Shown one piece after another: positions 5,825 through 13,280 of a stretch of 13,280 bases of DNA. The stretch is from Flavipsychrobacter stenotrophus (GTDB lineage Bacteria; Bacteroidota; Bacteroidia; Chitinophagales; Chitinophagaceae), in assembly GCA_947371715.1 (NCBI GenBank), contig CANBQQ010000041.1:1-13280 (forward strand), given 5' to 3'. The notes under the pieces were generated by a model. It made no database searches and was not told where the DNA came from. It worked only from the letters and a program-made list of their open reading frames with translations. The stretch's first letter is position 1, and each line of letters opens with the position of its first letter. The position numbers were made by a program, and so were the translations under genes.

Positions 5825-7583
5825 GACCACTACAACAGGTGATGACATTGTTTACCGATTCACATTCTCGCAGATCAACGAAGACACCACTACGTTCTTT
5901 AATATCCGCCTGAACAAACAGAACCAGAAAACTACCTACACTTGTATGCGTAGTATGGATGGTGGTGTAACATTTACCACCATCCAAACAAACGGAGTAG
6001 TACCACCAGCAAACATAGGCCCACGCTCTATAGTAAGCGCAGTAGGCCTTGGTCATACAGCAGGATATGATGACCTGATGATGGCGGCTGTAACCACAGC
6101 AACAACGGGTGAAAAACTATTCTGCGGACCTGTAGATGATCCATTTTTCGTTGACCTCGGTGGTGCTTTTGATGTTGGCGGATTCCGTAATACAGGCCGT
6201 GATGGCCTGGCGAAATTCAATTGCCATACTATAGCACTGGAAATTCCGATCAGCACGCTACAGGCAACAGGATTGCCTGTATCAGCCGCAACCAGCATAC
6301 TCGATCCTAATTTTATCATTGGTGTATGGGCGTCTGCAAGTCGCCAGACAATAACCACGTTAAGTACAACAGGTGGCAATCCAACAGGTTCAGGTTCATG
6401 GGTACAGATATCAAGAATAGGTATGCCGCTTACTAATGAAGTGATCAACCCGATCGGTGCTAAAGACAGATGGAATGGCGCTGATCCGTATACTGCTGAT
6501 GTTACTTACGCTAAGTATTTTAGCAACCCAGAGTTAGCCTTATATATGGACAATGCAGCATTTGGTGGTGCGGTACCAGGTCTTGCTCCACTACGCATAC
6601 AAACTGCTTCATTAGGCACCTATAACTTTACCAACGGTAACCAGGGACTATGGCCTTTGAAAGGAACACCTGCAGTAGCGGGCACTGCTCTTGATGATGC
6701 ATTGTTTGGTACTTTGTTGTTGCCTAATGCCACTAGCCCACGTGCAGTAGACATTCTGCCTATCTTCCTGACAGGCGTACCTAATCTGCGTCCTTATCAG
6801 CTAGCAACGGGCAAAGGCGGTAATCCATTGGCAGCAGGCAAGCCATTCATCAATAACTTCCTGCCTACAAAATCTGACATGATCCGTTTGAACATGGCAG
6901 TACCTGTTACACCACGTACAAGTGCATCGTTCAGTTCATTGGGCCTGATTCAGGCTGCAGTACTTGGTCTTACAGATCCATTGTACAATACAACTGCAAC
7001 ATTGCAGAACATACCTAACATGGATGGATTCCCTAACGGTCGCAGACTGGAAGATGATGTAACAACAATTGAATTACAGGCAGTTTCTGGCGTTGTATTG
7101 GCAGCAATTGGCTTGTGGTATGATGACTATCCGGGTACAGGATCACCTGTAACGCCTAATTTGCTGAGTGTATTGTCATTCAATGCAGGTGTCACTCATA
7201 ATGACACTACATTCAAATCATGCTTCCCGTATCTGCAGGATCCATGGCAGGGCTTTAATGGCACAGCCTACACAGGTCCTGTAGCAGGTGTTGGTATCAA
7301 CAACCTTGGCCTGAGCACACCACTTGTAGCTATGAGCGCATACCCTAACCCTATGGTTAGCAATGTAACCTTCAGATACAAGTTGGATGTTAATGCCAAC
7401 ATCAGCATACAGATCACTGATCTACAGGGCAGAACGGTAAAGATGATCAATGAAGGCAGTAAAACAGCCGGTGATTACACAGTACAGTTTGATGCATCAG
7501 GATTGAGTGCAGGTACTTACCTGGCTAACCTTATGGCTAACAACCAAAACCAACAAACCGTTAAGCTGGTGAAAACCAATTAA
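5556..7583 (+). CDS. DUF4331 family protein, copy 2, with T9SS C-terminal sorting domain
   Basis: The 675-residue protein has a signal peptide ending A-V-A at 22-24, so the mature chain would start SSHREAP as in copy 1. The DUF4331 body (about 25-570) is closely similar to copy 1 along its whole length, by eye roughly two thirds identical. It then adds a type IX secretion sorting domain (about 590-675): the YPNP motif at 596-599, the DLQGRTV strand pattern, the DASGLSAGTYL motif, and a C-terminal VKLVKTN. Such domains send proteins through the T9SS to the cell surface or medium and are usually removed. Copy 2 is therefore expected outside the outer membrane while copy 1 stays in the periplasm. 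It is co-transcribed with copy 1 and followed by a terminator. Confidence 0.9.
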   Translation: MSNILNKLFTAAAICMLPQIQAVASSHREAPLISLDAQADNTDLYVFRSPCDTNKVVIIANYVPFEHPAGGPNWYSFGSNVRYEIHIKNKTTTTGDDIVYRFTFSQINEDTTTFFNIRLNKQNQKTTYTCMRSMDGGVTFTTIQTNGVVPPANIGPRSIVSAVGLGHTAGYDDLMMAAVTTATTGEKLFCGPVDDPFFVDLGGAFDVGGFRNTGRDGLAKFNCHTIALEIPISTLQATGLPVSAATSILDPNFIIGVWASASRQTITTLSTTGGNPTGSGSWVQISRIGMPLTNEVINPIGAKDRWNGADPYTADVTYAKYFSNPELALYMDNAAFGGAVPGLAPLRIQTASLGTYNFTNGNQGLWPLKGTPAVAGTALDDALFGTLLLPNATSPRAVDILPIFLTGVPNLRPYQLATGKGGNPLAAGKPFINNFLPTKSDMIRLNMAVPVTPRTSASFSSLGLIQAAVLGLTDPLYNTTATLQNIPNMDGFPNGRRLEDDVTTIELQAVSGVVLAAIGLWYDDYPGTGSPVTPNLLSVLSFNAGVTHNDTTFKSCFPYLQDPWQGFNGTAYTGPVAGVGINNLGLSTPLVAMSAYPNPMVSNVTFRYKLDVNANISIQITDLQGRTVKMINEGSKTAGDYTVQFDASGLSAGTYLANLMANNQNQQTVKLVKTN

Positions 7584-7609
7584 TAAACCATTTGCAAATA
7601 ATACCCACT

Positions 7610-7637
7610 GAGCCGGACCCAATAGTCCGGCTCTTTT
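7610..7637 (+). terminator. Rho-independent terminator after the DUF4331 pair
   Basis: GAGCCGGAC (7610-7618) and GTCCGGCTC (7625-7633) form a perfect 9-bp stem with a 6-base loop, followed by TTTTATTTT. It lies 27 bases after the stop of copy 2. Because it falls inside the longest possible reading frame of the next gene, it also argues that the next gene begins downstream, at 7724. Confidence 0.92.
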
Positions 7638-7723
7638 ATTTTGCATACAGTACCAAATATTATCTGGTCATCAAAACATTTTACAAGATTCATGCGTATA
7701 TGCTACTACTAAAGAAAATACTT

Positions 7724-9070
7724 ATGAAACTAACTAAACTTTTTACCGTACTATTTATCACACTTTGTTCATGCACAATAGTTCTCACATCGTGTAGTGA
7801 GAAAAAAAGCGCGATCCCTGCCCTGCTTGAAAGAAAGAAATCTGTAGGCAGTGAAGAAGAGAAAGCACACATTGACTCGTTCTACAACAAAGCTGTTACA
7901 GCTTTACAGAAAAACCCGGATGACCTTCAACAATACATCAATCTGGCAAGTGTATACATTAATGAAGGCCGTATAACAGGCAACAACAGCTATTATGATA
8001 ATGCTGCAATGCTGATGTTGAACAAAGTAACAGAAAGTAAAACAGGCAACAAGGACATCACCTTCCAGGCATTGAATATTAAATCTGCTATTCTGCTGAA
8101 TGTGCACCAGTTCAAAGATGCGCTTGAAGTTGCGAAGCAAGGTGTTGCAATTAACACCTACAATGCGGGCATATACGGTGCATTAGTAGATGCAAATGTA
8201 GAGATGGGTAATTATGATGCTGCGGTTAAAGCGTGCGATCAGATGATCGCAATACGACCCGACCTGAGATCTTATTCAAGAGCATCATACATGAGGCAAA
8301 TATACGGCCAGAATGCAGGTGCAATTGAAGCTATGAAAATGGCTGTAGAATCAGGACAACCAGGTTCAGAAAACACAGAATGGGCAAGAACAACATTAGG
8401 AGATCTGTACCTGAGCATTGGCAAACTGGATAGTGCCACCTATGAATACCGTACTTCATTGACTTACAGACCGGACTATCCGTTCGCAATGATTGGCCTG
8501 GCCAGAGTAGAAAAAGCAAAGAAGAACTATGATGCAGCCATTGAGCTAACCAAGAACACCATTAAAATAAGAAGTGAAGTGGCGTTTGTATCTCTGTTGG
8601 GCGATCTATACGCATTGAAGGGTGACGCTACAAAAGCTAAAGAAACCAGAGCAGACGTAGTTGATCTGCTGAATGATGCACAAAAAGAAGAAAAAGAAGA
8701 TGCATTGGTCAAGCGCAATGCAAACAGGGAACTGGCGAACGCTTACCTGAGTTCCAACAAAATTGATGAAGCGTTGAAGTATGCCAATAATGACCTTGTT
8801 ATGCGCCCCGAAAACATTGATGCAAATGAACTAGCCGCATGGATCTACTATCTGAAAAATGACAATACCAACGCTAAATTACATGCTGACAAAATGATGC
8901 TGACCAATTGTAAAAATGCTGAAAAGTTATACAAGGCAGGCGTTATCTATGCAGCAGCAGGCGAGAATGAGAAAGGGCAAAAATTGATAGCAGAAGCTAT
9001 GGCCACATCACCATACGTAGACCAGGAAGTGATCAATCATACAAGACAAGCTGTAGCATTAAACAAGTAA
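7724..9070 (+). CDS. TPR-repeat lipoprotein
   Basis: The start at 7724 gives a 448-residue protein with a clean lipoprotein signal: MKLTKLF, a hydrophobic core, then lipobox LTSC with Cys24. The frame is open back to 7592, but those extra codons run through a terminator and place a poor leader before the signal, so the longer start is rejected. The mature protein is mostly paired helices of the tetratricopeptide type. Examples are YDAAVKACDQMIAIRPD, GDLYLSIGKLDSATYEY, YDAAIELTKNTIKI and IDEALKYANNDLVMRPEN, about seven to nine repeats in all. TPR proteins serve as protein-binding scaffolds. Here it probably supports an envelope complex with its neighbours. It ends one base before the HupE-like gene. 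Confidence 0.88.
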   Translation: MKLTKLFTVLFITLCSCTIVLTSCSEKKSAIPALLERKKSVGSEEEKAHIDSFYNKAVTALQKNPDDLQQYINLASVYINEGRITGNNSYYDNAAMLMLNKVTESKTGNKDITFQALNIKSAILLNVHQFKDALEVAKQGVAINTYNAGIYGALVDANVEMGNYDAAVKACDQMIAIRPDLRSYSRASYMRQIYGQNAGAIEAMKMAVESGQPGSENTEWARTTLGDLYLSIGKLDSATYEYRTSLTYRPDYPFAMIGLARVEKAKKNYDAAIELTKNTIKIRSEVAFVSLLGDLYALKGDATKAKETRADVVDLLNDAQKEEKEDALVKRNANRELANAYLSSNKIDEALKYANNDLVMRPENIDANELAAWIYYLKNDNTNAKLHADKMMLTNCKNAEKLYKAGVIYAAAGENEKGQKLIAEAMATSPYVDQEVINHTRQAVALNK

Positions 9071-9071
9071 G

Positions 9072-9731
9072 ATGAAAAAGTATATCGCTCTCATTGTACT
9101 TCTTGTTTTGTTCACTGCGCCAATGCAGGCGCATGTAATCAACTATGAGTTGGAACGAATGAGCGGCGACCAGGTATTCTGGAAATATACATTAATAGGT
9201 TTTCAACATATACTTCCGGAGGGCTTCGACCATATACTTTTCATTACCTGTGTGTTCTTGCTAAATACCAACATCAAGCAAATAATATTACAGGCGTCAT
9301 TGTTCACAGTAGCACATACAATAACATTGGGACTTGCGATGTACGGCGTAATCAATCCTCCGCCGAATATAATAGAACCGCTGATAGCAATCTCTATAGT
9401 TTTCCTGGCAATAGAGAATATCTATTTTAAGCAGGTGAAACCGTGGCGACTAGTAATGGTTTTTTTGTTCGGAATGGTGCATGGCATGGGGTTCGCAGGG
9501 GCATTATCACAATTAGGCATGCCGCAATATGCTTTCGCTACGGCGCTTATCAGCTTTAATGTTGGTGTAGAGCTGGGGCAGTTGACCATAATTCTATTGC
9601 TCTATTTCCTGCTATCCAAACCATTCTCAAAAAAGATATGGTACAGACGCGGCATAGTAATACCCATGAGCCTTGCTATAGCACTTTTAGCCACCTGGTG
9701 GACGGTAGAACGAATATGGTTTGTTGTTTAA
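9072..9731 (+). CDS. HupE/UreJ family membrane protein, likely metal permease
   Basis: The 219-residue protein has an N-terminal signal-like segment ending MQA at 18-20, then about six hydrophobic helices. Family motifs are GFQH and GFDHILF (43-57, H46 and H54), FTVAHTITLGLA (78-89, H82), EPLIAIS with a second glutamate at E115, FGMVHGMGFAG (133-143, H137), and FNVGVELGQL (162-171). HupE/UreJ proteins are associated with nickel or cobalt uptake for hydrogenase or urease. No such enzyme is encoded in this window, so the metal is uncertain. It is one base from the TPR gene upstream and 70 bases from the TonB receptor gene downstream. If the signal is cleaved after Ala20, the mature chain would begin with His. 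Confidence 0.87.
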   Translation: MKKYIALIVLLVLFTAPMQAHVINYELERMSGDQVFWKYTLIGFQHILPEGFDHILFITCVFLLNTNIKQIILQASLFTVAHTITLGLAMYGVINPPPNIIEPLIAISIVFLAIENIYFKQVKPWRLVMVFLFGMVHGMGFAGALSQLGMPQYAFATALISFNVGVELGQLTIILLLYFLLSKPFSKKIWYRRGIVIPMSLAIALLATWWTVERIWFVV

Positions 9732-9801
9732 AAGCTACCCGAGGCTATTTGCTATTCATCTTAATGCAGGCGTGTTAGTTTCCTAAATACATATACCGAC
9801 A

Positions 9802-12111
9802 ATGAAAACAATCTTTACAAAAATCATTTTACTGGCTATTGTATTTACATGTTCATGTATTGGTGTACATGCACATCAGGGAAGTATAAGAGGTATTGTA
9901 ACAGATGAAAGCAACAAGAAACCAATGGAAGGTGCAAGCCTGTATATAAAGGCAGGTAATTACAGCGCTGTTACTGATGCATTTGGCAGGTTCTTTATAA
10001 AGGGTATTTCGCCGGGCAGGTATACAATTGTGATATCTCACCTTGGCTACAACAATTCAGAAGATGAGATCACAATAGCTGATGGTGAAACAACCGAACT
10101 GGCTTTCAAATTGGCTAAGGCACCTATACAGATGAATGCCGTTTCCATCAATGCGAAAAAAGCACTGAACCTGAGTAGCATAAGCGGACTGGATCTGCAA
10201 CAAAGACCTGTGAATACTACACAAGACCTGTTGAGGCTGGTACCCGGACTCTTTACCGCACAACACCAGGGAGGTGGCAAGGCAGAGCAAATATTTTTAC
10301 GTGGGTTTGACTGCGATCATGGTACCGATATTAATGTAAGCATTGACAATATGCCGGTAAACATGGTATCTCATGCGCATGGTCAGGGCTTTGCAGATGC
10401 TCATTTCATCATACCAGAGTCGGTGCAGGAAGTAGATTATGGAAAAGGACCTTATGAAATAGATAAGGGAAACCTGGCAACTGCAGGCTTTGTGGCCTTT
10501 AAGACAAGAAATGAACTGAACAATAGTTTTGTGAAAGTAGATGGGGGCAGCTACGGCTATTTTCGTACTGTTGCGGGACTACAGCTATTGAGCAGAGAGA
10601 AAGACTCCAATAGCCACCAGGATGCTTATGTTATGGGAGAGTACGGTTACAACCGCAGCTACTTTGATATGCCACAGAATTTTAACCGCATGAACCTGAT
10701 GGGTAAATACACCAATTATATATCTAACAATAAGATACTGACGGTAACATTAAGCGGTATGCATTCTTTTTGGGATGCCTCGGGGCAAATTCCCACACGT
10801 GCGATCGATGAAGGTATAGTAGGCAGGTACGGCGCTCTTGACCCCGAGAGCGGTATAACGAGCAGGTATAACATGAACCTGCAGTACTTCCAGAGCATCA
10901 ATAATAACAGCTATTTCAAGAGTAACATTTACCTGACCTATTACCAATTTAAATTGTTCTCAGATTTCACTTACTATGCAAATGACTCCATTCACGGCGA
11001 CCAGATAAAACAAGCTGAAAAGCGGGCGGTTGCGGGCTACAACAGTGAATATGGCCAGAACTATACTGCATGGGGATTGAAAATGAAAACACAGGTTGGA
11101 TTTGGACTTCGCTATGATGATATAATGGAGAGTGAACTTACTTATACGCAGGGCAAAACCACGGTAATTAATCCTGTAGCATTTGGAGACATACATGAAA
11201 CCAATATCTCAGGCTACGTCAATCAGACAATAAACCTGTTACCACAACTCGTAGCAACTATAGGCACCAGGTACGATCAGTTCATACAACAGTATGACAA
11301 CAGGATGGTGGCCGATAATACAAAGTACTCATCAACAGGTGGAAAATTCAGTCCTAAGGCGGGTATTTACTATAACATAAAGGATAACGCACGCATATAC
11401 TATAATTACGGTACAGGATTTCACAGCAATGATACCCGCACACTGGCCACCGGATCGCAGCTAGGTGGCAACCTTACGGTAAATAACATATTGCCGCAGG
11501 CATTTTCCCACGACCTTGGCGTTATTGTAAAACCAAACAGCAAGCTGCTACTACAAGCAGCGGTGTGGCGTATGGACCTGCAACAGGAGTATTCTTACGT
11601 AGGTGATGCGGCAGTAATAGATACGGGCGGCAGAACGCGAAGAATAGGCATCGACTTTTCGGCCCGATACGAAGTACTGAACTGGCTGTTTATAGACTTT
11701 GATGCCAACTATGCGCACGGCAGGGCTATAGACCAACCTAAAGGCAATGATTATATTGCCCTGGCGCCGTCATTTACTTCTATAGGAGGCGTAACGGTGA
11801 AAGTGATGAAAAATACGTCTGCCAGTCTACGCTACCGGCATATAAGCGATCGCCCGGCTAATGATGACAATTCCCGCGTAGCATTGGGCTACACCGTATT
11901 TGATGCTGTAGTGAATTATGTGCGTCCCCATTATGAGTTTGGCGTTCAGGTTCAAAACCTAACCAATACAAAATGGAATGAAGCACAATTTGACACCGAG
12001 ACAAGGTTGAAATTACAGAACGGCATGTTGGAACCAGCAGCTAAAACTGATGTTTGTTACACACCCGGCACACCATTCTTCCTGAAGTTGAGTGCCACTT
12101 ACAAATTCTGA
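9802..12111 (+). CDS. TonB-dependent receptor with CarboxypepD_reg-like domain
   Basis: This 769-residue outer-membrane protein takes up a substrate using energy from TonB/ExbBD. A signal peptide ends near residue 24. A CarboxypepD_reg-like beta-sandwich follows (about 26-105, GSIRGIVTDESNKKPMEGAS). Next comes the plug (about 130-238, with DLLRLVPGL and IFLRGFD) and a 22-strand barrel ending in aromatic F769 (SATYKF), as expected for outer-membrane proteins. The plug has an unusual histidine cluster: H155, H173, H191, H193 and H201, within HGTDINVSIDN, SHAHGQG and ADAHF. Similar receptors exist in many Bacteroidota and Proteobacteria, as I recall. The cluster and the HupE neighbour suggest a metal or metal complex, but a siderophore-like ligand is not excluded. 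No partner SusD gene is present, arguing against polysaccharide uptake. Confidence 0.92.
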   Translation: MKTIFTKIILLAIVFTCSCIGVHAHQGSIRGIVTDESNKKPMEGASLYIKAGNYSAVTDAFGRFFIKGISPGRYTIVISHLGYNNSEDEITIADGETTELAFKLAKAPIQMNAVSINAKKALNLSSISGLDLQQRPVNTTQDLLRLVPGLFTAQHQGGGKAEQIFLRGFDCDHGTDINVSIDNMPVNMVSHAHGQGFADAHFIIPESVQEVDYGKGPYEIDKGNLATAGFVAFKTRNELNNSFVKVDGGSYGYFRTVAGLQLLSREKDSNSHQDAYVMGEYGYNRSYFDMPQNFNRMNLMGKYTNYISNNKILTVTLSGMHSFWDASGQIPTRAIDEGIVGRYGALDPESGITSRYNMNLQYFQSINNNSYFKSNIYLTYYQFKLFSDFTYYANDSIHGDQIKQAEKRAVAGYNSEYGQNYTAWGLKMKTQVGFGLRYDDIMESELTYTQGKTTVINPVAFGDIHETNISGYVNQTINLLPQLVATIGTRYDQFIQQYDNRMVADNTKYSSTGGKFSPKAGIYYNIKDNARIYYNYGTGFHSNDTRTLATGSQLGGNLTVNNILPQAFSHDLGVIVKPNSKLLLQAAVWRMDLQQEYSYVGDAAVIDTGGRTRRIGIDFSARYEVLNWLFIDFDANYAHGRAIDQPKGNDYIALAPSFTSIGGVTVKVMKNTSASLRYRHISDRPANDDNSRVALGYTVFDAVVNYVRPHYEFGVQVQNLTNTKWNEAQFDTETRLKLQNGMLEPAAKTDVCYTPGTPFFLKLSATYKF

Positions 12112-12131
12112 CAACTATTTGACTGATATTA

Positions 12132-12170
12132 CTACCCCGCGGCCTCCCAAAGGCTACGGGATAGTTGTTT
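12132..12170 (+). terminator. Probable rho-independent terminator after the TonB receptor gene
   Basis: CCCG (12136-12139) pairs with CGGG (12157-12160) and GCCT (12142-12145) with AGGC (12151-12154), separated by a 2x2 internal loop. The stem can be extended outward by CTA/TAG after one mismatch, and is followed by TTGTTTTAG. A further ACAACTAT/ATAGTTGT pair brackets the structure (12111-12118 and 12161-12168). The stem is less clean than the other two terminators here. Confidence 0.7.
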
Positions 12171-12195
12171 TAGCGCATTATTCAGGTTATTGGAA

Positions 12196-12203
12196 TAGAT
12201 TTG
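12196..12203 (+). promoter_or_regulatory. Candidate -7 promoter element for the corA-like gene
   Basis: TAGATTTG matches the Bacteroidota consensus TAnnTTTG exactly and lies 37 bases before the start codon at 12241. The matching TTTG near -33 is poor: only TTG at 12165-12167, too far upstream, or TTTT at 12168-12171 is nearby. Treat as a candidate. Confidence 0.4.
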
Positions 12204-12240
12204 TTATAGCAATTGATAGACCATTATTTGCCGGTAACCT

Positions 12241-13143
12241 ATGATAAGGAACTTAGCCAAAAAGAACAAGGAAGATTATGAGTGGCTCGATGTGCTTGCC
12301 CCCACTCCTGAAGAGTTGCATGAAATAGCGCAGAAATACGATCTTCACGAGGAGTCTGTAAACGACTGCCTTCAACCGGGGCATCTACCTAAATATGAGC
12401 GATTCAGAGGTTATACGTTCATTATTGTGCGGGTATACTTCCCCATTAAAGATCAGGAGGCAGATACTGTACAGGAACTTACTAACAAGGTTGCTATCTT
12501 CATTTCAGATAAATACATCATTACCATACACCGCAATGAATGGGCACCACTGGTAGCCATAAGCGAAGAGTATGTAAACTCAGGCGAGTGTAAAAAGCCC
12601 ACCCATGTACTTACAGAAATTGTAAAGGCAGGGCTGCATTCTTTTGAAGCACCGGGCAACAAGATCACACAACACATAGAGTTTTACGAAGAGCAGGTAT
12701 TTCTAAAAGACAGGAATGTATCCTTCCTGAAAGGGCTGTACTTTATTAAGCGAAAGATTGACGTAATAAAGAGGTTGCTGATACTAACGCATGAGATAGT
12801 AGATAAAATAGACAATAAAGACACCTCAGATGCCTATACAAGGGAGTGCCGGGATATGTATATAAAACAGCAAAGCCTTTATGACTCGCTACTGGAACAG
12901 GCAACGCAATTAATGAATATCTATTTCAATATCTCATCTCAGCGCACAAATGAAACAATGCGTGTATTGACGATATTCTCAGTGTTCTTTATGCCACTTA
13001 CCTTTATAGTGGGCGTTTACGGAATGAACTTCAAGTTTATGCCGGAGCTGGAACATAAATGGGGCTACCCTGGCGTGATGATCCTTATGGCAGTAGTGAT
13101 CATTGTAGTATATGTTTGGTTTAAGAGGAAGAAGTGGATGTAA
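12241..13143 (+). CDS. CorA-type divalent cation (Mg2+/Co2+) transport protein
   Basis: The 300-residue protein forms a pentameric inner-membrane channel in this family, with a cytosolic domain and two C-terminal helices. The N-terminal part (LDVLAPTPEELHEIAQKYDLHEESV and LPKYERFRGYTFIIVRVYF) is the usual CorA cytosolic alpha/beta domain, and a long helix follows at about 165-245. Helix 1 (about 243-261) ends in the YGMN signature (260-263), followed by the FMPELEH loop and helix 2 (about 276-293), then a basic tail (KRKKWM). Length and motifs are complete. Some CorA homologues move Ni2+, Co2+ or export Zn2+, so a link with the metal-like cassette upstream is possible, but the separate terminator and candidate promoter suggest independent expression. 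Confidence 0.93.
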   Translation: MIRNLAKKNKEDYEWLDVLAPTPEELHEIAQKYDLHEESVNDCLQPGHLPKYERFRGYTFIIVRVYFPIKDQEADTVQELTNKVAIFISDKYIITIHRNEWAPLVAISEEYVNSGECKKPTHVLTEIVKAGLHSFEAPGNKITQHIEFYEEQVFLKDRNVSFLKGLYFIKRKIDVIKRLLILTHEIVDKIDNKDTSDAYTRECRDMYIKQQSLYDSLLEQATQLMNIYFNISSQRTNETMRVLTIFSVFFMPLTFIVGVYGMNFKFMPELEHKWGYPGVMILMAVVIIVVYVWFKRKKWM

Positions 13144-13280
13144 GTTTAATGGCTCAATTGCTCAATTCCCATACTATTTAGCAATCTGTCAAAGGTGATC
13201 TCTATCTCAGGGTATGCAAGTGCATACCCTGAGATAGAGATCAAAAATTAACTCGCAAAGTTTGACAACTTACCGGGCAA
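13144..13280. other. Intergenic end region
   Basis: No gene is visible after the corA-like stop. The region holds a tandem GCTCAATT pair (13152-13159 and 13160-13167) and the long palindrome listed separately. A shorter outer inverted repeat, TGTCAAA (13187-13193) and TTTGACA (13261-13267), brackets the palindrome. Confidence 0.5.
13196..13243. repeat. Perfect 23-bp-arm palindrome with 2-base centre
   Basis: The left arm runs 13196-13218 and the right arm 13221-13243 with every base paired and only AG in the middle. As RNA it would fold to a 22-bp stem with an AAGT tetraloop. The + strand runs into AAAAATTA after the arm and the - strand into ACCTTTG, so neither direction has the T-tract of an intrinsic terminator. 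It could be a repeat element, a protein-binding palindrome, a processing or RNA-stability hairpin, or a T-less terminator between convergent genes. Confidence 0.85.

Noticed and set aside
7592..7723. A 44-residue N-terminal extension of the TPR lipoprotein, since the frame is open from 7592
   Set aside because: The extension runs through a strong terminator hairpin at 7610-7637, and the start at 7724 begins exactly with a lipoprotein signal peptide.
13196..13243. Reading the palindrome as an ordinary rho-independent terminator of the corA-like gene
   Set aside because: The right arm is followed by AAAAATTA instead of T, and the opposite strand also lacks a T-tract.

Overview
The window looks like a chromosomal segment of a Bacteroidota bacterium, most likely from the Chitinophagaceae/Sphingobacteriales side. 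The reasons are moderate G+C, A-rich leaders without strong Shine-Dalgarno sites, a type IX secretion (T9SS) C-terminal sorting domain, a TonB-dependent receptor with an N-terminal CarboxypepD_reg-like domain, and several short lipoproteins. Genus cannot be fixed from the sequence alone.

Layout. (1) 1-1041: housekeeping pair rsmD (16S rRNA methyltransferase) and coaD (coenzyme A biosynthesis), one base apart, preceded by the last codons of an overlapping upstream gene. (2) 1042-2512: a gene-poor, AT-rich stretch with a repeated 18-base motif and two divergently transcribed small genes that encode homologous proteins of unknown function. (3) 2513-3535: a two-gene unit encoding a membrane-anchored protein with a possible ferredoxin-like (HMA-like) fold and a lipoprotein resembling a group 1 truncated haemoglobin, closed by a terminator at 3564-3589. 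(4) 3769-7583: tandem DUF4331 paralogues, of which only the second carries a T9SS sorting domain, closed by a terminator at 7610-7637. (5) 7724-12111: a TPR lipoprotein, a HupE/UreJ-like membrane protein and a TonB-dependent receptor with a histidine cluster in its plug, closed by a probable terminator at 12132-12170. (6) 12241-13143: a CorA-type divalent cation channel, followed by a perfect 23-bp-arm palindrome with no T-tract.

How the genes may work together (inference). Regions 4 and 5 together look like an envelope cassette for handling a transition metal. The receptor would bring the metal or its complex across the outer membrane, HupE/UreJ homologues are known or suspected Ni/Co (in some cases other metal) permeases, and both DUF4331 proteins are predicted to mature with Ser-Ser-His at the N-terminus. 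That is the form of an ATCUN Cu(II)/Ni(II)-binding site. This metal-handling hypothesis is the most interesting idea in the window. The substrate is not shown by the sequence.
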